This document shows positions 36,523 to 46,613 of a stretch of 64,000 bases of DNA, one piece after another. Source of the stretch: G958295645 sp965242735. Its GTDB lineage: Bacteria > Gemmatimonadota > Gemmatimonadetes > Longimicrobiales > Gaopeijiaceae. A program made the position numbers and the translations under genes. The notes beneath the pieces are model-generated. The model had not been told where the DNA came from. It was given only the letters and a program-made list of their open reading frames with translations, and ran no database searches. Where the stretch lies: NCBI GenBank assembly GCA_965242735.1, contig OZ251497.1, forward strand, positions 2,232,001-2,296,000, given 5' to 3'. Numbering within the stretch: position 1 is the stretch's first letter; the number at the start of each line of letters is the position of its first letter.

Positions 36523-37446
36523 CTATTCCAGCGCCGCCGCTCCGCCGACGATCTCCGCGATCTCCTGCGTGATCTGGGCTTGGCGCGCGCGGTTGTAGCT
36601 GCGGGTGAGGCTGTCGAGGATGTCGCCCGCGTTGTCGGTCGCGCTCTTCATCGCCGCGCGGCGGGCGCCCTGCTCTCCGGCGGCGTTCTCGGCCAGCGCG
36701 CCGTAGACGGCGGCGCGGACGTAGGCGGGGAGCAGGCGCGTCACGATTTCGCCCGCGGAGGGGGAAAGAATGAAGGCGTCGGCGGACGCGGATGCGCTCG
36801 GCGCGTCCGGCGTGCCCGGCTGGTGGGCTTCCGGCGGCGTGCCCGGCTGGCGGGCTCCTGGCGGCGCGGCCACGGGCAGGACGCGGGTGGTCCGGGGCGG
36901 CGTGGACATCGCGGAGCGAAACTGGGCCGACACGACCTCGACGGCGTCCAGCTCGCCGGCGGCGAAGCGCTCGCGCAGAGGGCCGACCAGCGCCTCGGCG
37001 TCGTCCGGGCTGGGATCGTCGCCGATCGCGGTGGTGGCGGACGCGACGGCCCGGCCGCGGAAGCGGAAGTAGGCCAAGCCTTTCCTTCCGGCGATGTGAA
37101 GCTCGGTCTCCGTGCCCGCGCGCTCCAGCGCGGTCAGGCGGCTCTGCGCCTCGCGGATGAGGTTCGCGTTGAAGGCGCCGCAGAAGCCGCGGTTGGCCGT
37201 GAGCAGGAGGACGGCGGCCCGGCGGGTCTCGGCAGGCCGGCGCAACACGGCGTGATCCTGGGCGAGCGCCGGCGAATGAAGGCCGCGCACCAGGTCTTGG
37301 GCGGCTTCGGCGTACGGGCGGGCGGCCGCCACGCGATCCATCGCGCGCTTGAGCTTCGACGTGGCCACCAGCTCCATGGTGCGCGTGATCTTGCGCGTGC
37401 TGCGGACGGACTTGATCCGCCGAAGGACGTCGCGAGAGCCGGCCAT
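36523..37446 (-). CDS. atpG: ATP synthase gamma subunit with a repeat-derived insertion
   Basis: This 307-residue protein has typical gamma termini: RIKSVRSTRKITRTMELVATSKL at the rotor N-terminus and the C-terminal AMKSATDNAGDILDSL...YNRARQAQITQEIAEIVGGAAAL. The middle carries an extra Pro/Ala/Gly-rich segment (about residues 190-225, from 36771 to 36880). It contains a tandem 27-nt unit encoding ARQPGTPPE/AHQPGTPDA. The insertion lies in the peripheral Rossmann-like part, where family members tolerate length changes. It is 4 nt downstream of atpA. Confidence 0.95.
   Translation of the reverse strand: MAGSRDVLRRIKSVRSTRKITRTMELVATSKLKRAMDRVAAARPYAEAAQDLVRGLHSPALAQDHAVLRRPAETRRAAVLLLTANRGFCGAFNANLIREAQSRLTALERAGTETELHIAGRKGLAYFRFRGRAVASATTAIGDDPSPDDAEALVGPLRERFAAGELDAVEVVSAQFRSAMSTPPRTTRVLPVAAPPGARQPGTPPEAHQPGTPDAPSASASADAFILSPSAGEIVTRLLPAYVRAAVYGALAENAAGEQGARRAAMKSATDNAGDILDSLTRSYNRARQAQITQEIAEIVGGAAALE
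36815..36868. repeat. Tandem 27-nt repeat inside atpG
   Basis: Two adjacent copies of a roughly 27-nt unit (core GGCGTGCCCGGCTGG) encode PPGARQPGT and PPEAHQPGT in the gamma insertion. They stay in frame, so the repeat expands the protein by 9 residues per unit. Confidence 0.65.
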
Positions 37447-37450
37447 GTCC

Positions 37451-39007
<1,557 letters not shown>

Positions 39008-39037
39008 GAATCTCTCTCGGTCTCTCGTCTTGGTCTG

Positions 39038-39619
39038 CTAGGCGTTGAAGTCGGGGCCGTGCACGAGCGCTCGGCGCATTCCGTCCAGGCGGCGCTTCAC
39101 GGAGCCGTCGCGTATGGTGTCGCCCTCGCGGATCACGACGCCCCCGAGGATCGACGGGTCCACCAGAAAGCGGGCGGTCACGTCGGCGCCGACGGCGCGC
39201 GACAGCCCGGCCTCCACCTCTTGCGAAGCGGCCTCGTCCAGCGGGCGGGCGAGCGTGACGTCCATGTGCCTGCGTCCCATCCACCGGTCCAGGAGCACGG
39301 CGTAGCGCGCCGCCACGGCCGGCACGCGGTCCTGGCGGCGCTTGTCGATCATGATCTTGAGGAACCGCGCGAGCATGACGGGAAGGTCCGCGCCGACAGC
39401 GTCCAGGGCCTTCTTCTTGGCCGCGGCCGGCACCCGAGGGGTCGCGAAGAAGCGGCGCACGACCGGGTCCTCCCACAGCCGCGCCACGGCGGCCAGCGCC
39501 TCGCCGAAGGTCTCCGGGCCCTCGTGGCCCCCTTGGCGCGCCTCGCGCTCGGCCAGCTCGAACGCGGTCTCGGCGTAGTTGCGCACGACGGCGTCGTGCC
39601 TGCTCCGGCCGGCCGTCAC
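39038..39619 (-). CDS. atpH: ATP synthase delta subunit
   Basis: This 193-residue protein starts at the GTG at 39619, overlapping the atpF stop (GTGA). It begins near VVRNYAETAFELAERE, a delta-subunit N-terminus. LKIMIDKRRQDRVPAVAARY and the C-terminal ADVTARFLVDPSILGGVVIREGD match the OSCP/delta family that ties the peripheral stalk to F1. The frame continues upstream inside atpF but without family similarity. Confidence 0.94.
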   Translation of the reverse strand: MTAGRSRHDAVVRNYAETAFELAEREARQGGHEGPETFGEALAAVARLWEDPVVRRFFATPRVPAAAKKKALDAVGADLPVMLARFLKIMIDKRRQDRVPAVAARYAVLLDRWMGRRHMDVTLARPLDEAASQEVEAGLSRAVGADVTARFLVDPSILGGVVIREGDTIRDGSVKRRLDGMRRALVHGPDFNA

Positions 39620-40200
39620 GCCTCGATCTCCTCCCCGGCGCCGGTCATCCGGCCGATGTACTCGGCGACCAGCCGGCGGTCGCGCTCGGCGTCCAGCCGC
39701 TCCGCCACGAGCTTCGACGCTGCGGCCAAGGCCACGTCCACGGCTTCGCGGCGCACGGCCTCGATCGCCGCGGCGCGCTCGTGTCGAATTTCCTTGCGCG
39801 CGTTCTCGAGGATGGCTTGGCTCTCGTCGCGGGCCTTGGCCTCGAGCTCCTTGCGCAGGCGCTCGGCGGCCTCGCGGCCCTCGGCCATCATGGCCTGCAC
39901 CTGCTGTCTGCCCTCGACGAGCTGCTCGCGATGCCGCGCCAGCAGCGCCTCGGCCTCGTCGCGCTGTCGGCGGGCGTCGTCGATGTCGCCCTGAATGCCG
40001 CTCTCGCGCGCCTCGAGCGCCTTCGTCAGCGGCCCCCACGCAAAGCGCCACAGGATCGCCGCCATCGCGAGGAAGGTGGCCAGCGTCCAGATGCTCAGCC
40101 CCGGCTTGACGCTGAAGAGCTGGTTCCAGCCGCCGTCTTCCTGGGCCAGGAGCGGCGAAGCGGCGGCGGCGAACGCGGCCGCCGCGGCTCCGAACGTCAT
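39616..40200 (-). CDS. atpF: ATP synthase subunit b
   Basis: This 194-residue peripheral stalk protein has a hydrophobic N-terminal segment (LSIWTLATFLAMAAILWRFAW), preceded by a signal-like Ala-rich stretch ending in LAQ. A long charged coiled coil follows (KALEARESGIQGDIDDARRQ onward). ESQAILENARKEIRHER is typical of b subunits. The start overlaps the atpE stop by 4 nt. A single b-type gene is present and no b-prime paralogue was found. Confidence 0.95.
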   Translation of the reverse strand: MTFGAAAAAFAAAASPLLAQEDGGWNQLFSVKPGLSIWTLATFLAMAAILWRFAWGPLTKALEARESGIQGDIDDARRQRDEAEALLARHREQLVEGRQQVQAMMAEGREAAERLRKELEAKARDESQAILENARKEIRHERAAAIEAVRREAVDVALAAASKLVAERLDAERDRRLVAEYIGRMTGAGEEIEA

Positions 40201-40484
40201 CCGACGAACTTGAGGGTGGCCGCGATGATGATGCCGAAGAGCGCGACGCCTTCGACGAAGATCGCCAGAAGGATGGCCACGGCGCGGATGTCGGCCGCCG
40301 CGTCGGGCTGGCGGGCGATGCCCTGCGTCGCGCCCTCGCCGATGCGGCCGATGCCCAGCCCGGCGCCGATCGCGGCGAGCCCGGCGCCGATGCCGGCGCC
40401 CAGCAGGGCCATGTAGTTCTTTCCGTAGTCGATGGTCAGCTGCGCGTCGGTTTCCTGAAGCGCGGACATCATTGCGTAGAGCAT
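40197..40484 (-). CDS. atpE: ATP synthase subunit c
   Basis: This 95-residue hairpin proteolipid has helix 1 with a glycine-rich packing face (GAGIGAGLAAIGAGLGIGRI), polar loop ARQPDAAADI, and helix 2 AVAILLAIFVEGVALFGIII with the ion-binding Glu in FVEG. The Gly after this Glu and the lack of a Gln/Ser pair argue for a proton rather than a sodium ring. That reading is an inference from ligand patterns. An N-terminal extension of about 20 residues precedes helix 1. Confidence 0.96.
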   Translation of the reverse strand: MLYAMMSALQETDAQLTIDYGKNYMALLGAGIGAGLAAIGAGLGIGRIGEGATQGIARQPDAAADIRAVAILLAIFVEGVALFGIIIAATLKFVG

Positions 40485-40515
40485 CTTGTCTCCGTTATTG
40501 GGGTTGGGGTGCGTT

Positions 40516-40569
40516 CAGCGCTCGTGCTAGTCGGTGCTCGTGTTGGTGCTCGCGTTAGTGCTCGTGCTG
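40516..40569. repeat. Short tandem repeat at the atpB/atpE junction
   Basis: Units of about 12 nt with core GTGCTCGTG recur four or more times across the stop of atpB (40555) and the intergenic space before atpE. The repeat encodes the last HEH residues of subunit a and continues beyond the stop. Confidence 0.6.
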
Positions 40570-41487
40570 CATCATGCCGATGAAGACGGCGGACAGCATG
40601 GCGAAGACGTACGCCTGGATGACCGCGATCAAGAGTTCCATGAGAAGGAAGGCCACGACCATGCCGAAGGACGCGCCCGCGACGAACCAGCGGACGCCCG
40701 CCCACTCGGCGAAGACGAAGACCAAGCCCAGAACCGTGAAGATCAACATGTGGCCCGCCGTCATGTTGGCAAAGAGCCGGATGGCGAGCGCAAGGGGCTT
40801 GGTGACCTTGCCGAGCAGTTCAATCGGCGCCATGAGGGCCAGCACGAACACCTTGCCGACGCCGCCCACGCCCTCGGGCACGAAGAAGATCGTCCGCATG
40901 TAGCCGCGCGGGCCCAGCTTGAGGAGGCCCGCCACCTCGGTCACCAGGAAGGTGAGGACGGCGAGCGCGGCCGTGACCGAGAGGTTTCCGGTCGCGGAGC
41001 CGCCCCAGGGCACGAGGCCCAGCAAATTCATCGACAGGATGAAGAAGAAGAGGGCGAGGACGAAGGGCAGGAAGCGTTGGTAGCCCGGGCCGATGTTCGA
41101 CTTGCAGACGTCGTCGCGGAAGAAGACGAAGATCGCCTCGACGGCGTTGGCGAGCCCGGAGGGGGCGCGCTCGCGTCCGAGTCCCGCGACGGCGCGGGCG
41201 GCGCGGACGACCACGACCGTGGCGATCACCGCGGCGACCAGCAACAGGAACGTGTGCTTGTCGATGGAGAGGTCGATGCCGAACGGCTCCCAGCGGGGGA
41301 ATCCGAAGTGGACGCCGAAGAGGCCGTGGTATTCGGGCGAGTTGAGGATGTGGTCCTCCAGGACATCGCGGCCCAGGTCGAACTCCTGGGCGCCGCCGGA
41401 CGCGCCTGTCGAACCGTGCTCCTGGGCGGCCGCCGCGTGGTCCTGAAGGACGGCGGCGGGCCGGAACAGCGCGGCGAGCCGACTCAT
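40555..41487 (-). CDS. atpB: ATP synthase subunit a
   Basis: This 310-residue membrane protein starts at the ATG at 41487, overlapping the upstream gene stop by 4 nt. It has the subunit a pattern: helices ILSMNLLGLVPWGGSATGNL, then PLALAIRLFANMTAGHMLIF carrying the essential Arg of the proton channel (LAIRLFAN), and a last helix ending LIAVIQAYVFAMLSAVFIG. The N-terminus carries a roughly 90-residue periplasmic extension before the first helix, longer than in E. coli. The stop lies within the tandem repeat at 40516-40569. Confidence 0.96.
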   Translation of the reverse strand: MSRLAALFRPAAVLQDHAAAAQEHGSTGASGGAQEFDLGRDVLEDHILNSPEYHGLFGVHFGFPRWEPFGIDLSIDKHTFLLLVAAVIATVVVVRAARAVAGLGRERAPSGLANAVEAIFVFFRDDVCKSNIGPGYQRFLPFVLALFFFILSMNLLGLVPWGGSATGNLSVTAALAVLTFLVTEVAGLLKLGPRGYMRTIFFVPEGVGGVGKVFVLALMAPIELLGKVTKPLALAIRLFANMTAGHMLIFTVLGLVFVFAEWAGVRWFVAGASFGMVVAFLLMELLIAVIQAYVFAMLSAVFIGMMQHEH

Positions 41488-42032
41488 GCGCGGGAGGCTC
41501 CGGGTGCGTTGCCAGCGGCGCCCGTTGGGCCAGTTGCGCGAACTGGGCCGGTCCCACGAGCTGGGCGAGTTGGGCCGGTTGGGCCAGTCCCGCGAGCTGG
41601 GCCAGTTGCGCCAGCGCGGCCAGTGCCGCCGGTTGGGCCAGCCCCGCCAGTTACGGGAGTTGCGCGGCCGCGCAGGGACAGCCCGGACTCGATCACCGGC
41701 TCGAGGAACGACACGACGACCATGAAGACGCCCAGCGCCAGGAGGAACGGCAGGGGCGCCAACAGCTCCGGCGCGACGACGAGGAGGAGCACCGCGGCGC
41801 CCACCGTCGCGGCGCGAGACAACGCGGCGACCGCGATGGCCCTGTAGAAGCGGTCGTTGCGGCCGCGCCATCCCCTCAACCCGAAGTGCAGCGCCGACTG
41901 CACCGCCAGGACGGCGGCGCCCGCCCAGGCCACTGCCGTCCGGGCCTCGGGACCCAGGACCATCCAGCCCGCGAAGACGCCCGCGAACACCGTCGCGAAG
42001 GCGGTGGCGACGAACCGTTGCGACCGGGTCAC
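41484..42032 (-). CDS. AtpI-like membrane protein with a Gly/Pro/Thr repeat tail
   Basis: This 182-residue protein starts at the GTG at 42032, overlapping the atpZ stop (GTGA). Four hydrophobic segments (from VATAFATVFAGVFAGWMVL to FLLALGVFMVVVSFLE) fit the AtpI-like assembly or ion-uptake factors found at the head of atp operons. The C-terminal ~55 residues are a low-complexity run of GPTG, GTGP and ATGP units encoded by a DNA repeat (about 41520-41665). This tail is unusual for the family, and it directly precedes and overlaps the atpB start. The AtpI role is inferred from position and topology. Confidence 0.7.
   Translation of the reverse strand: MTRSQRFVATAFATVFAGVFAGWMVLGPEARTAVAWAGAAVLAVQSALHFGLRGWRGRNDRFYRAIAVAALSRAATVGAAVLLLVVAPELLAPLPFLLALGVFMVVVSFLEPVIESGLSLRGRATPVTGGAGPTGGTGRAGATGPARGTGPTGPTRPARGTGPVRATGPTGAAGNAPGASRA
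41520..41665. repeat. Degenerate 9-18 nt tandem repeat encoding the AtpI-like tail
   Basis: Variants of GGGCCAGTTGGGCC and GAGCTGGGCCAG recur about ten times, translating as collagen-like Gly-Pro-Thr-Gly and Gly-Ala-Thr-Gly units. The array is in frame throughout and stops shortly before the overlap with atpB. Confidence 0.65.
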
Positions 42033-42301
42033 GGCGCTTCCTCTTGCTCCGGACGCCGGCGCGGCGCCGCGACCAGCCGCTGGTAGACCGTGTACGTGCC
42101 CGCGCCGGCGCCCGCGAAGCCTCCGAGCAACGTCAGCAGAGGAGCCGTCCCCAGCCAACGGTCGAGCGCCAGTCCCGCCCAGCCGCCGACGACCACGGCC
42201 AAGGCCAGGGCCAGCCCGTACCCCGCGTAGCGTTCCAGGCCGCCCAGCCCGGAAGACGCATGCCCGCCGGTGCCGGGACCGTTCTCCGAGGACGCGTTCA
42301 T
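42029..42301 (-). CDS. atpZ: AtpZ/AtpI family protein
   Basis: This 90-residue protein has two membrane helices (YAGYGLALALAVVVGGWAGL and LLTLLGGFAGAGAGTYTVY) separated by ALDRWLGT, the AtpZ/AtpI family signature. It opens the ATP synthase operon, as in many bacteria, where AtpZ-AtpI can act in magnesium or calcium transport or c-ring assembly. The ATG at 42301 has a GGAG site about 6 nt upstream. A gap of 100 nt separates it from the divergent propeller gene. Confidence 0.85.
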   Translation of the reverse strand: MNASSENGPGTGGHASSGLGGLERYAGYGLALALAVVVGGWAGLALDRWLGTAPLLTLLGGFAGAGAGTYTVYQRLVAAPRRRPEQEEAP

Positions 42302-42400
42302 GGGTTCTCCGGCTCTCTCGGCGTTAGCTTCCTGCGGGCTCGCGAACGGGCGCGTCGGAGCGCCCCCGGCGGATGCCGTCAGACCAGAAAGCTACCGCTT

Positions 42401-43546
42401 GTGAAAAAATTCGCAAGGTCGGCGAAAGCCCGGCTCCGCGACGCGCGACCTTCCCGCCTGCCGTGGTCGAGCCTCGCGGCCAGCCTGCTGTGGCTGCAGG
42501 CTCCGTCCTCGTTCTCGGCGGCCCAGTTGCAGGCCCAGTCGGCGCCGGCGTCGGTTCGCCTGACGGTCGAGGAAGTGTGGAGCTCGGACGGCTTCGACAT
42601 GGCGGGCGGACTGTCCCACGTCGCCGGCCTGGCCGAAGCGGCCGACGGCGTGCTCTGGATCTCCGACGTGGCCGCCGGAGGCCCCGGCCGCGTCTTGGTG
42701 CACTACGGGTCCACGCCGCCGGGGACGACTCGCCTGGTGGGGCGGATCGGCGACGGACCCGGCGAGGTGTTGAGGCCCAACCGCATCGCGGTCGCGCCCA
42801 ACGGGGACGTCGCCGTGTACGACAGCGGCAGGGGCGGGGTCGAGACCTATGCGCCGGACGGCGAACCGCGCGGCAGAGTTCGCTTTCCGGTTCGCGTGGA
42901 CTGGACGAAGGGCTTCGACGTGCTGGCGTCGGGCGGTTTCGTCCTGAGCGGCCCGGTTCTGGGGATCGACTTCGCGGTGCACTGGTTCGGACCGCGCGGC
43001 GCGCTGCGCCGAAGCTGGGGCGCCCCGGCGGAAGCCACGGACTTCCAAGCCCGGATGATCGGGACGGGAGGGGCCGTCCACGCGCTCGACGACGGGGGCT
43101 TCCTCTACTCCCAGGGAGCCCCGCACCTCGTCGCGCGCTGGGACGGGCATGCCCTGGAGGGCGACGGGGACGGCGACCAAGTCGCCGCCTTGTCCGGCCT
43201 TCTCGAGGCCCCTGGAGACGCCGTCGTCGTGGAGACCGTGGTAGACGGGGTTTCCTGGCGCAGCTTCAACGTGACTTATCCGCAATCGGTGGCGGTCTTC
43301 GACGTGGCCGGCGGCCTGATCCTCAACGTCGTTCGAATGATAGACGAGGGGGCGACGTCGTGGCAGCTCTTCGAGCCTGGCCGGGCGGCGGGCGAGGACG
43401 CAATTCTCGTGGCGGAGACGCGCGTGGGAGTCGCCTACCTTCCCTTCTCGGAGTCTCCCGGGGGCGACTTCCTGGCGACGCGGATGGATCCGGTCACCGG
43501 GAATTCGGTCGTGGTGCGCTTGCGGGCGACTTGGGAGCGGCCGTAA
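42401..43546 (+). CDS. Secreted 6-bladed beta-propeller protein
   Basis: This 381-residue protein begins at the GTG at 42401 with a basic N-terminus and hydrophobic core (LPWSSLAASLLWLQAPSS) ending in AQLQAQS, a signal peptide. Blades follow with IGDGPGEVLRPNRIAVAPNG, a form of the GxGPGEF motif characteristic of this family, and the repeated DGG turns GFVLSGPV and DDGGFLYSQ. These exported proteins are of unknown function. It is divergent from the ATP synthase operon and convergent with a relative at 43628-44803. An ATG-initiated shorter version is possible but would remove the signal. Confidence 0.8.
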   Translation: MKKFARSAKARLRDARPSRLPWSSLAASLLWLQAPSSFSAAQLQAQSAPASVRLTVEEVWSSDGFDMAGGLSHVAGLAEAADGVLWISDVAAGGPGRVLVHYGSTPPGTTRLVGRIGDGPGEVLRPNRIAVAPNGDVAVYDSGRGGVETYAPDGEPRGRVRFPVRVDWTKGFDVLASGGFVLSGPVLGIDFAVHWFGPRGALRRSWGAPAEATDFQARMIGTGGAVHALDDGGFLYSQGAPHLVARWDGHALEGDGDGDQVAALSGLLEAPGDAVVVETVVDGVSWRSFNVTYPQSVAVFDVAGGLILNVVRMIDEGATSWQLFEPGRAAGEDAILVAETRVGVAYLPFSESPGGDFLATRMDPVTGNSVVVRLRATWERP

Positions 43547-43654
43547 GGCGGCCTACGGAGCACTGCCCAAGGGGCGCTCAAGTCCCATCGAGCTGCCGAT
43601 GGAGCGCAGGGGCGGCCGTAGGGCGATCTACGGAGAACCGCCCAAGGGGCGCTC
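43537..43654. repeat. Direct repeat (2 x 43 nt) at the convergent ends of two propeller genes
   Basis: Copies at 43537-43579 and 43612-43654 match at all but about five positions. The first spans the stop of the rightward gene and the second spans the stop of the leftward gene. Each contains GGCGGCC/GGCCG-type complementary bits that could fold, but no clear T-run follows. Confidence 0.75.
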
Positions 43655-44803
43655 TGCTCCGCCCTGCCAGCCGATCCGGTACACGACGACTCGGAGCGCG
43701 GCGGGGTCGTCGTGGGAGACCCCGTAAGCCATCGCTTCTCCGCCGCGACGGAACAGCTTGGGCGCATGCAGGCGGTCGTCCTCCACGCGGTGGCCCAGGC
43801 GGCATTGCCGACCGAGGTCGAAGCCGTCCAAGCGCAAGTCCACGAGCTTGTGATGGTCTTCGGGCGGGACGAAGATTTCGCCCCCGGGGGCTGCCGTGCC
43901 TTCGGCCATCGTCTCTCGCCACCTCGCGTCGGGAACCAAGGTCTGCATCCACAAGCGATCGTCCGCGTCGCCCATCAACGCGCCGACCAATGGGCCATCA
44001 GGCTCCCTGCGCCTCGGGTCCGGGTGCCGAGCGAGACGAGGAAACCAAGGGAGCTCGCCTTCGATGCGCCGCAGCGCCTCGCCGTCCGCCGACCATTCCT
44101 GCGCCGTAGGGATCCCCGCCTTCCCGCCCCACACCGTGCCCGCGCGGCTTCCCGGTCCAACGACCACGGAGCGCGCCCACGGGTCGGTCGCCTTCCAGTT
44201 GGCCGGCTCCTCCGTGCCGAAGTGCATCGACGGCGCTCCTTCGCCGATGTCCACGAGGTGCAACGGATACCCCACGAACTCCGGTCGGCGATCCATGGCC
44301 GCGACCACCACCAGGGCGCCGCCGACGGGCTCGAACAAGGCGGCGGAAAAGCCGAAGTCGCGCTGGCCGAGGAACTCGCCGTCAAGGTCGAACAACTGCC
44401 ACTGTCGCCGCGTCGCGTCCAGCGCGACGATTCGATTCTCGACGACCCGGACGGCAGCCACATGCCCGAACTCGCCCGGCCCCTCTCCGCGCCGCCCGAC
44501 CTTGCGCACGAACCGGCCGTCATGGTCGAACACCTTGAACCACGCGCCCCGTCCGTCGCCGACGAAGTAGCCGACCTCCTCGCTCCATGCGAAGTCCAGC
44601 ACGTCGCTCTCGATCATTCCGTCGCCTTCGGCGTCGCCGAAGCGCATGACCTCGCGCAGGACGAATTCGGCGTCGGCGTCCCCGCAGGGCTCGAAGTCAT
44701 CCCATCGAGCGACGTCCTGGGCCGCCGACTGCGCCAACGCTCCGATCAGAATCAAGGGCAGGCAAGACCACGCCCCCGAAACACGGGCCGCCAAGCGCGT
44801 CAC
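43628..44803 (-). CDS. Secreted 6-bladed beta-propeller protein
   Basis: This 391-residue protein starts at the GTG at 44803. It has a signal peptide (CLPLILIGALAQSAAQ) and then blade motifs including FKVFDHDGRFVRKVGRRGEG, PGEFGHV, WQLFDLDGEFLGQRDFG and WSADGEALRRIEGELP. The RxGxGPGEF motif is the hallmark of this exported family, widespread in Gemmatimonadota and Bacteroidota. Its product probably acts in the periplasm or outer membrane. It is convergent with the propeller gene on the left. Confidence 0.85.
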   Translation of the reverse strand: MTRLAARVSGAWSCLPLILIGALAQSAAQDVARWDDFEPCGDADAEFVLREVMRFGDAEGDGMIESDVLDFAWSEEVGYFVGDGRGAWFKVFDHDGRFVRKVGRRGEGPGEFGHVAAVRVVENRIVALDATRRQWQLFDLDGEFLGQRDFGFSAALFEPVGGALVVVAAMDRRPEFVGYPLHLVDIGEGAPSMHFGTEEPANWKATDPWARSVVVGPGSRAGTVWGGKAGIPTAQEWSADGEALRRIEGELPWFPRLARHPDPRRREPDGPLVGALMGDADDRLWMQTLVPDARWRETMAEGTAAPGGEIFVPPEDHHKLVDLRLDGFDLGRQCRLGHRVEDDRLHAPKLFRRGGEAMAYGVSHDDPAALRVVVYRIGWQGGAERPLGGSP

Positions 44804-45297
44804 GTCACCGATCTTCCAGCGCTTCGAGTTGGCGTGCTTGTTCCGGCGCGAGGGCGAGGCGGTTCATTCTGAAGTTCCCTCTTGGCCAAGCGACAGGCAG
44901 GCTTCCCGCACTCTCGTGCTCGGGCGCGGCCCCAAGACAGTAGCCCATCCTCCTCCGAATGCAAGCCCATGGCGACCGCGACCGCGACGCGTGCGCGAAA
45001 GCCGGAGCCCAACGCAGCGTTGCGCCGCGACGGCCTGGTTCGCCGCATCCCCCCGAAGTCCGCGCGCCCAGCCGGAGTCCAAATGCGCTCGTGCGCGCGC
45101 TTGTCACCTGACCACCGCCACGAATCGATGTCGCGGCTCGGTACGCGCAGTCCAGCACGCGTCGCGCGCGCTCGACGCTTGACCGGCGGCGCGGGGGCTT
45201 GTCTATTCTTGCCCCTTGGCCACGCCACTTGGCCCTTGGCCACGCCACTTGGCCCTTGGCCACGCCGCCCGCACGATCTCCCCTCGAGTCCGCCGCC
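44804..45297. other. Intergenic region upstream of moxR with tandem repeats
   Basis: About 490 nt lie between divergent genes. The part at 44868-45200 holds only low-quality Arg/Ala-rich frames, which I do not support as genes. A short frame (MNRLALAPEQARQLEALEDR, ending at 44805) just precedes the propeller start but has no support beyond position. A 20-nt tandem array is at 45213-45267. Confidence 0.4.
45213..45267. repeat. 20-nt tandem repeat (about 2.7 copies) before moxR
   Basis: The unit CCTTGGCCACGCCACTTGGC repeats twice exactly and continues into a partial third copy, ending about 30 nt before the moxR ATG. It overlaps the probable 5-prime untranslated region or promoter of moxR. There are no spacers, so it is not a CRISPR array. 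Confidence 0.85.
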
Positions 45298-46337
<1,040 letters not shown>

Positions 46338-46347
<10 letters not shown>

Positions 46348-46613
46348 AGCCGGCGGGGCCGGAGGACCAGCCTCCAAGTCCGGAGCGCAAGGCGGCGCGG
46401 CGGGCGGGACGCGCGGGGGCGGCGCGGCGGGCGGCGGGCAGGCCGGGACGCGCGTTGCGAACCCGAGGCGAGATCGGCCGGGAAGGCCGTAGGCCGAAGG
46501 GTCGGCGGGGGGATTCGGGCGCCGGGGCGGACATAGCCAGCCTAGCGCGCGCGGCGTCGGCGCGGCGGGCGCACAAGGGCGAAAGCGGCGCTGGAGGCGG
46601 CCGGTGGCGCTGA
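46338..46613 (+). CDS. Possible small basic disordered protein
   Basis: This 91-codon frame starts at a GTG that overlaps the moxR end by 10 nt and ends 10 nt into the next gene. It is strongly Arg/Gly/Ala-rich and contains no domain. It fills an otherwise empty 256-nt gap between two co-directional genes, which is its only support. It could equally be spurious. Confidence 0.25.

Noticed and set aside
45213..45267. CRISPR array
   Set aside because: The repeats are directly adjacent with no spacers, and no cas genes are present.
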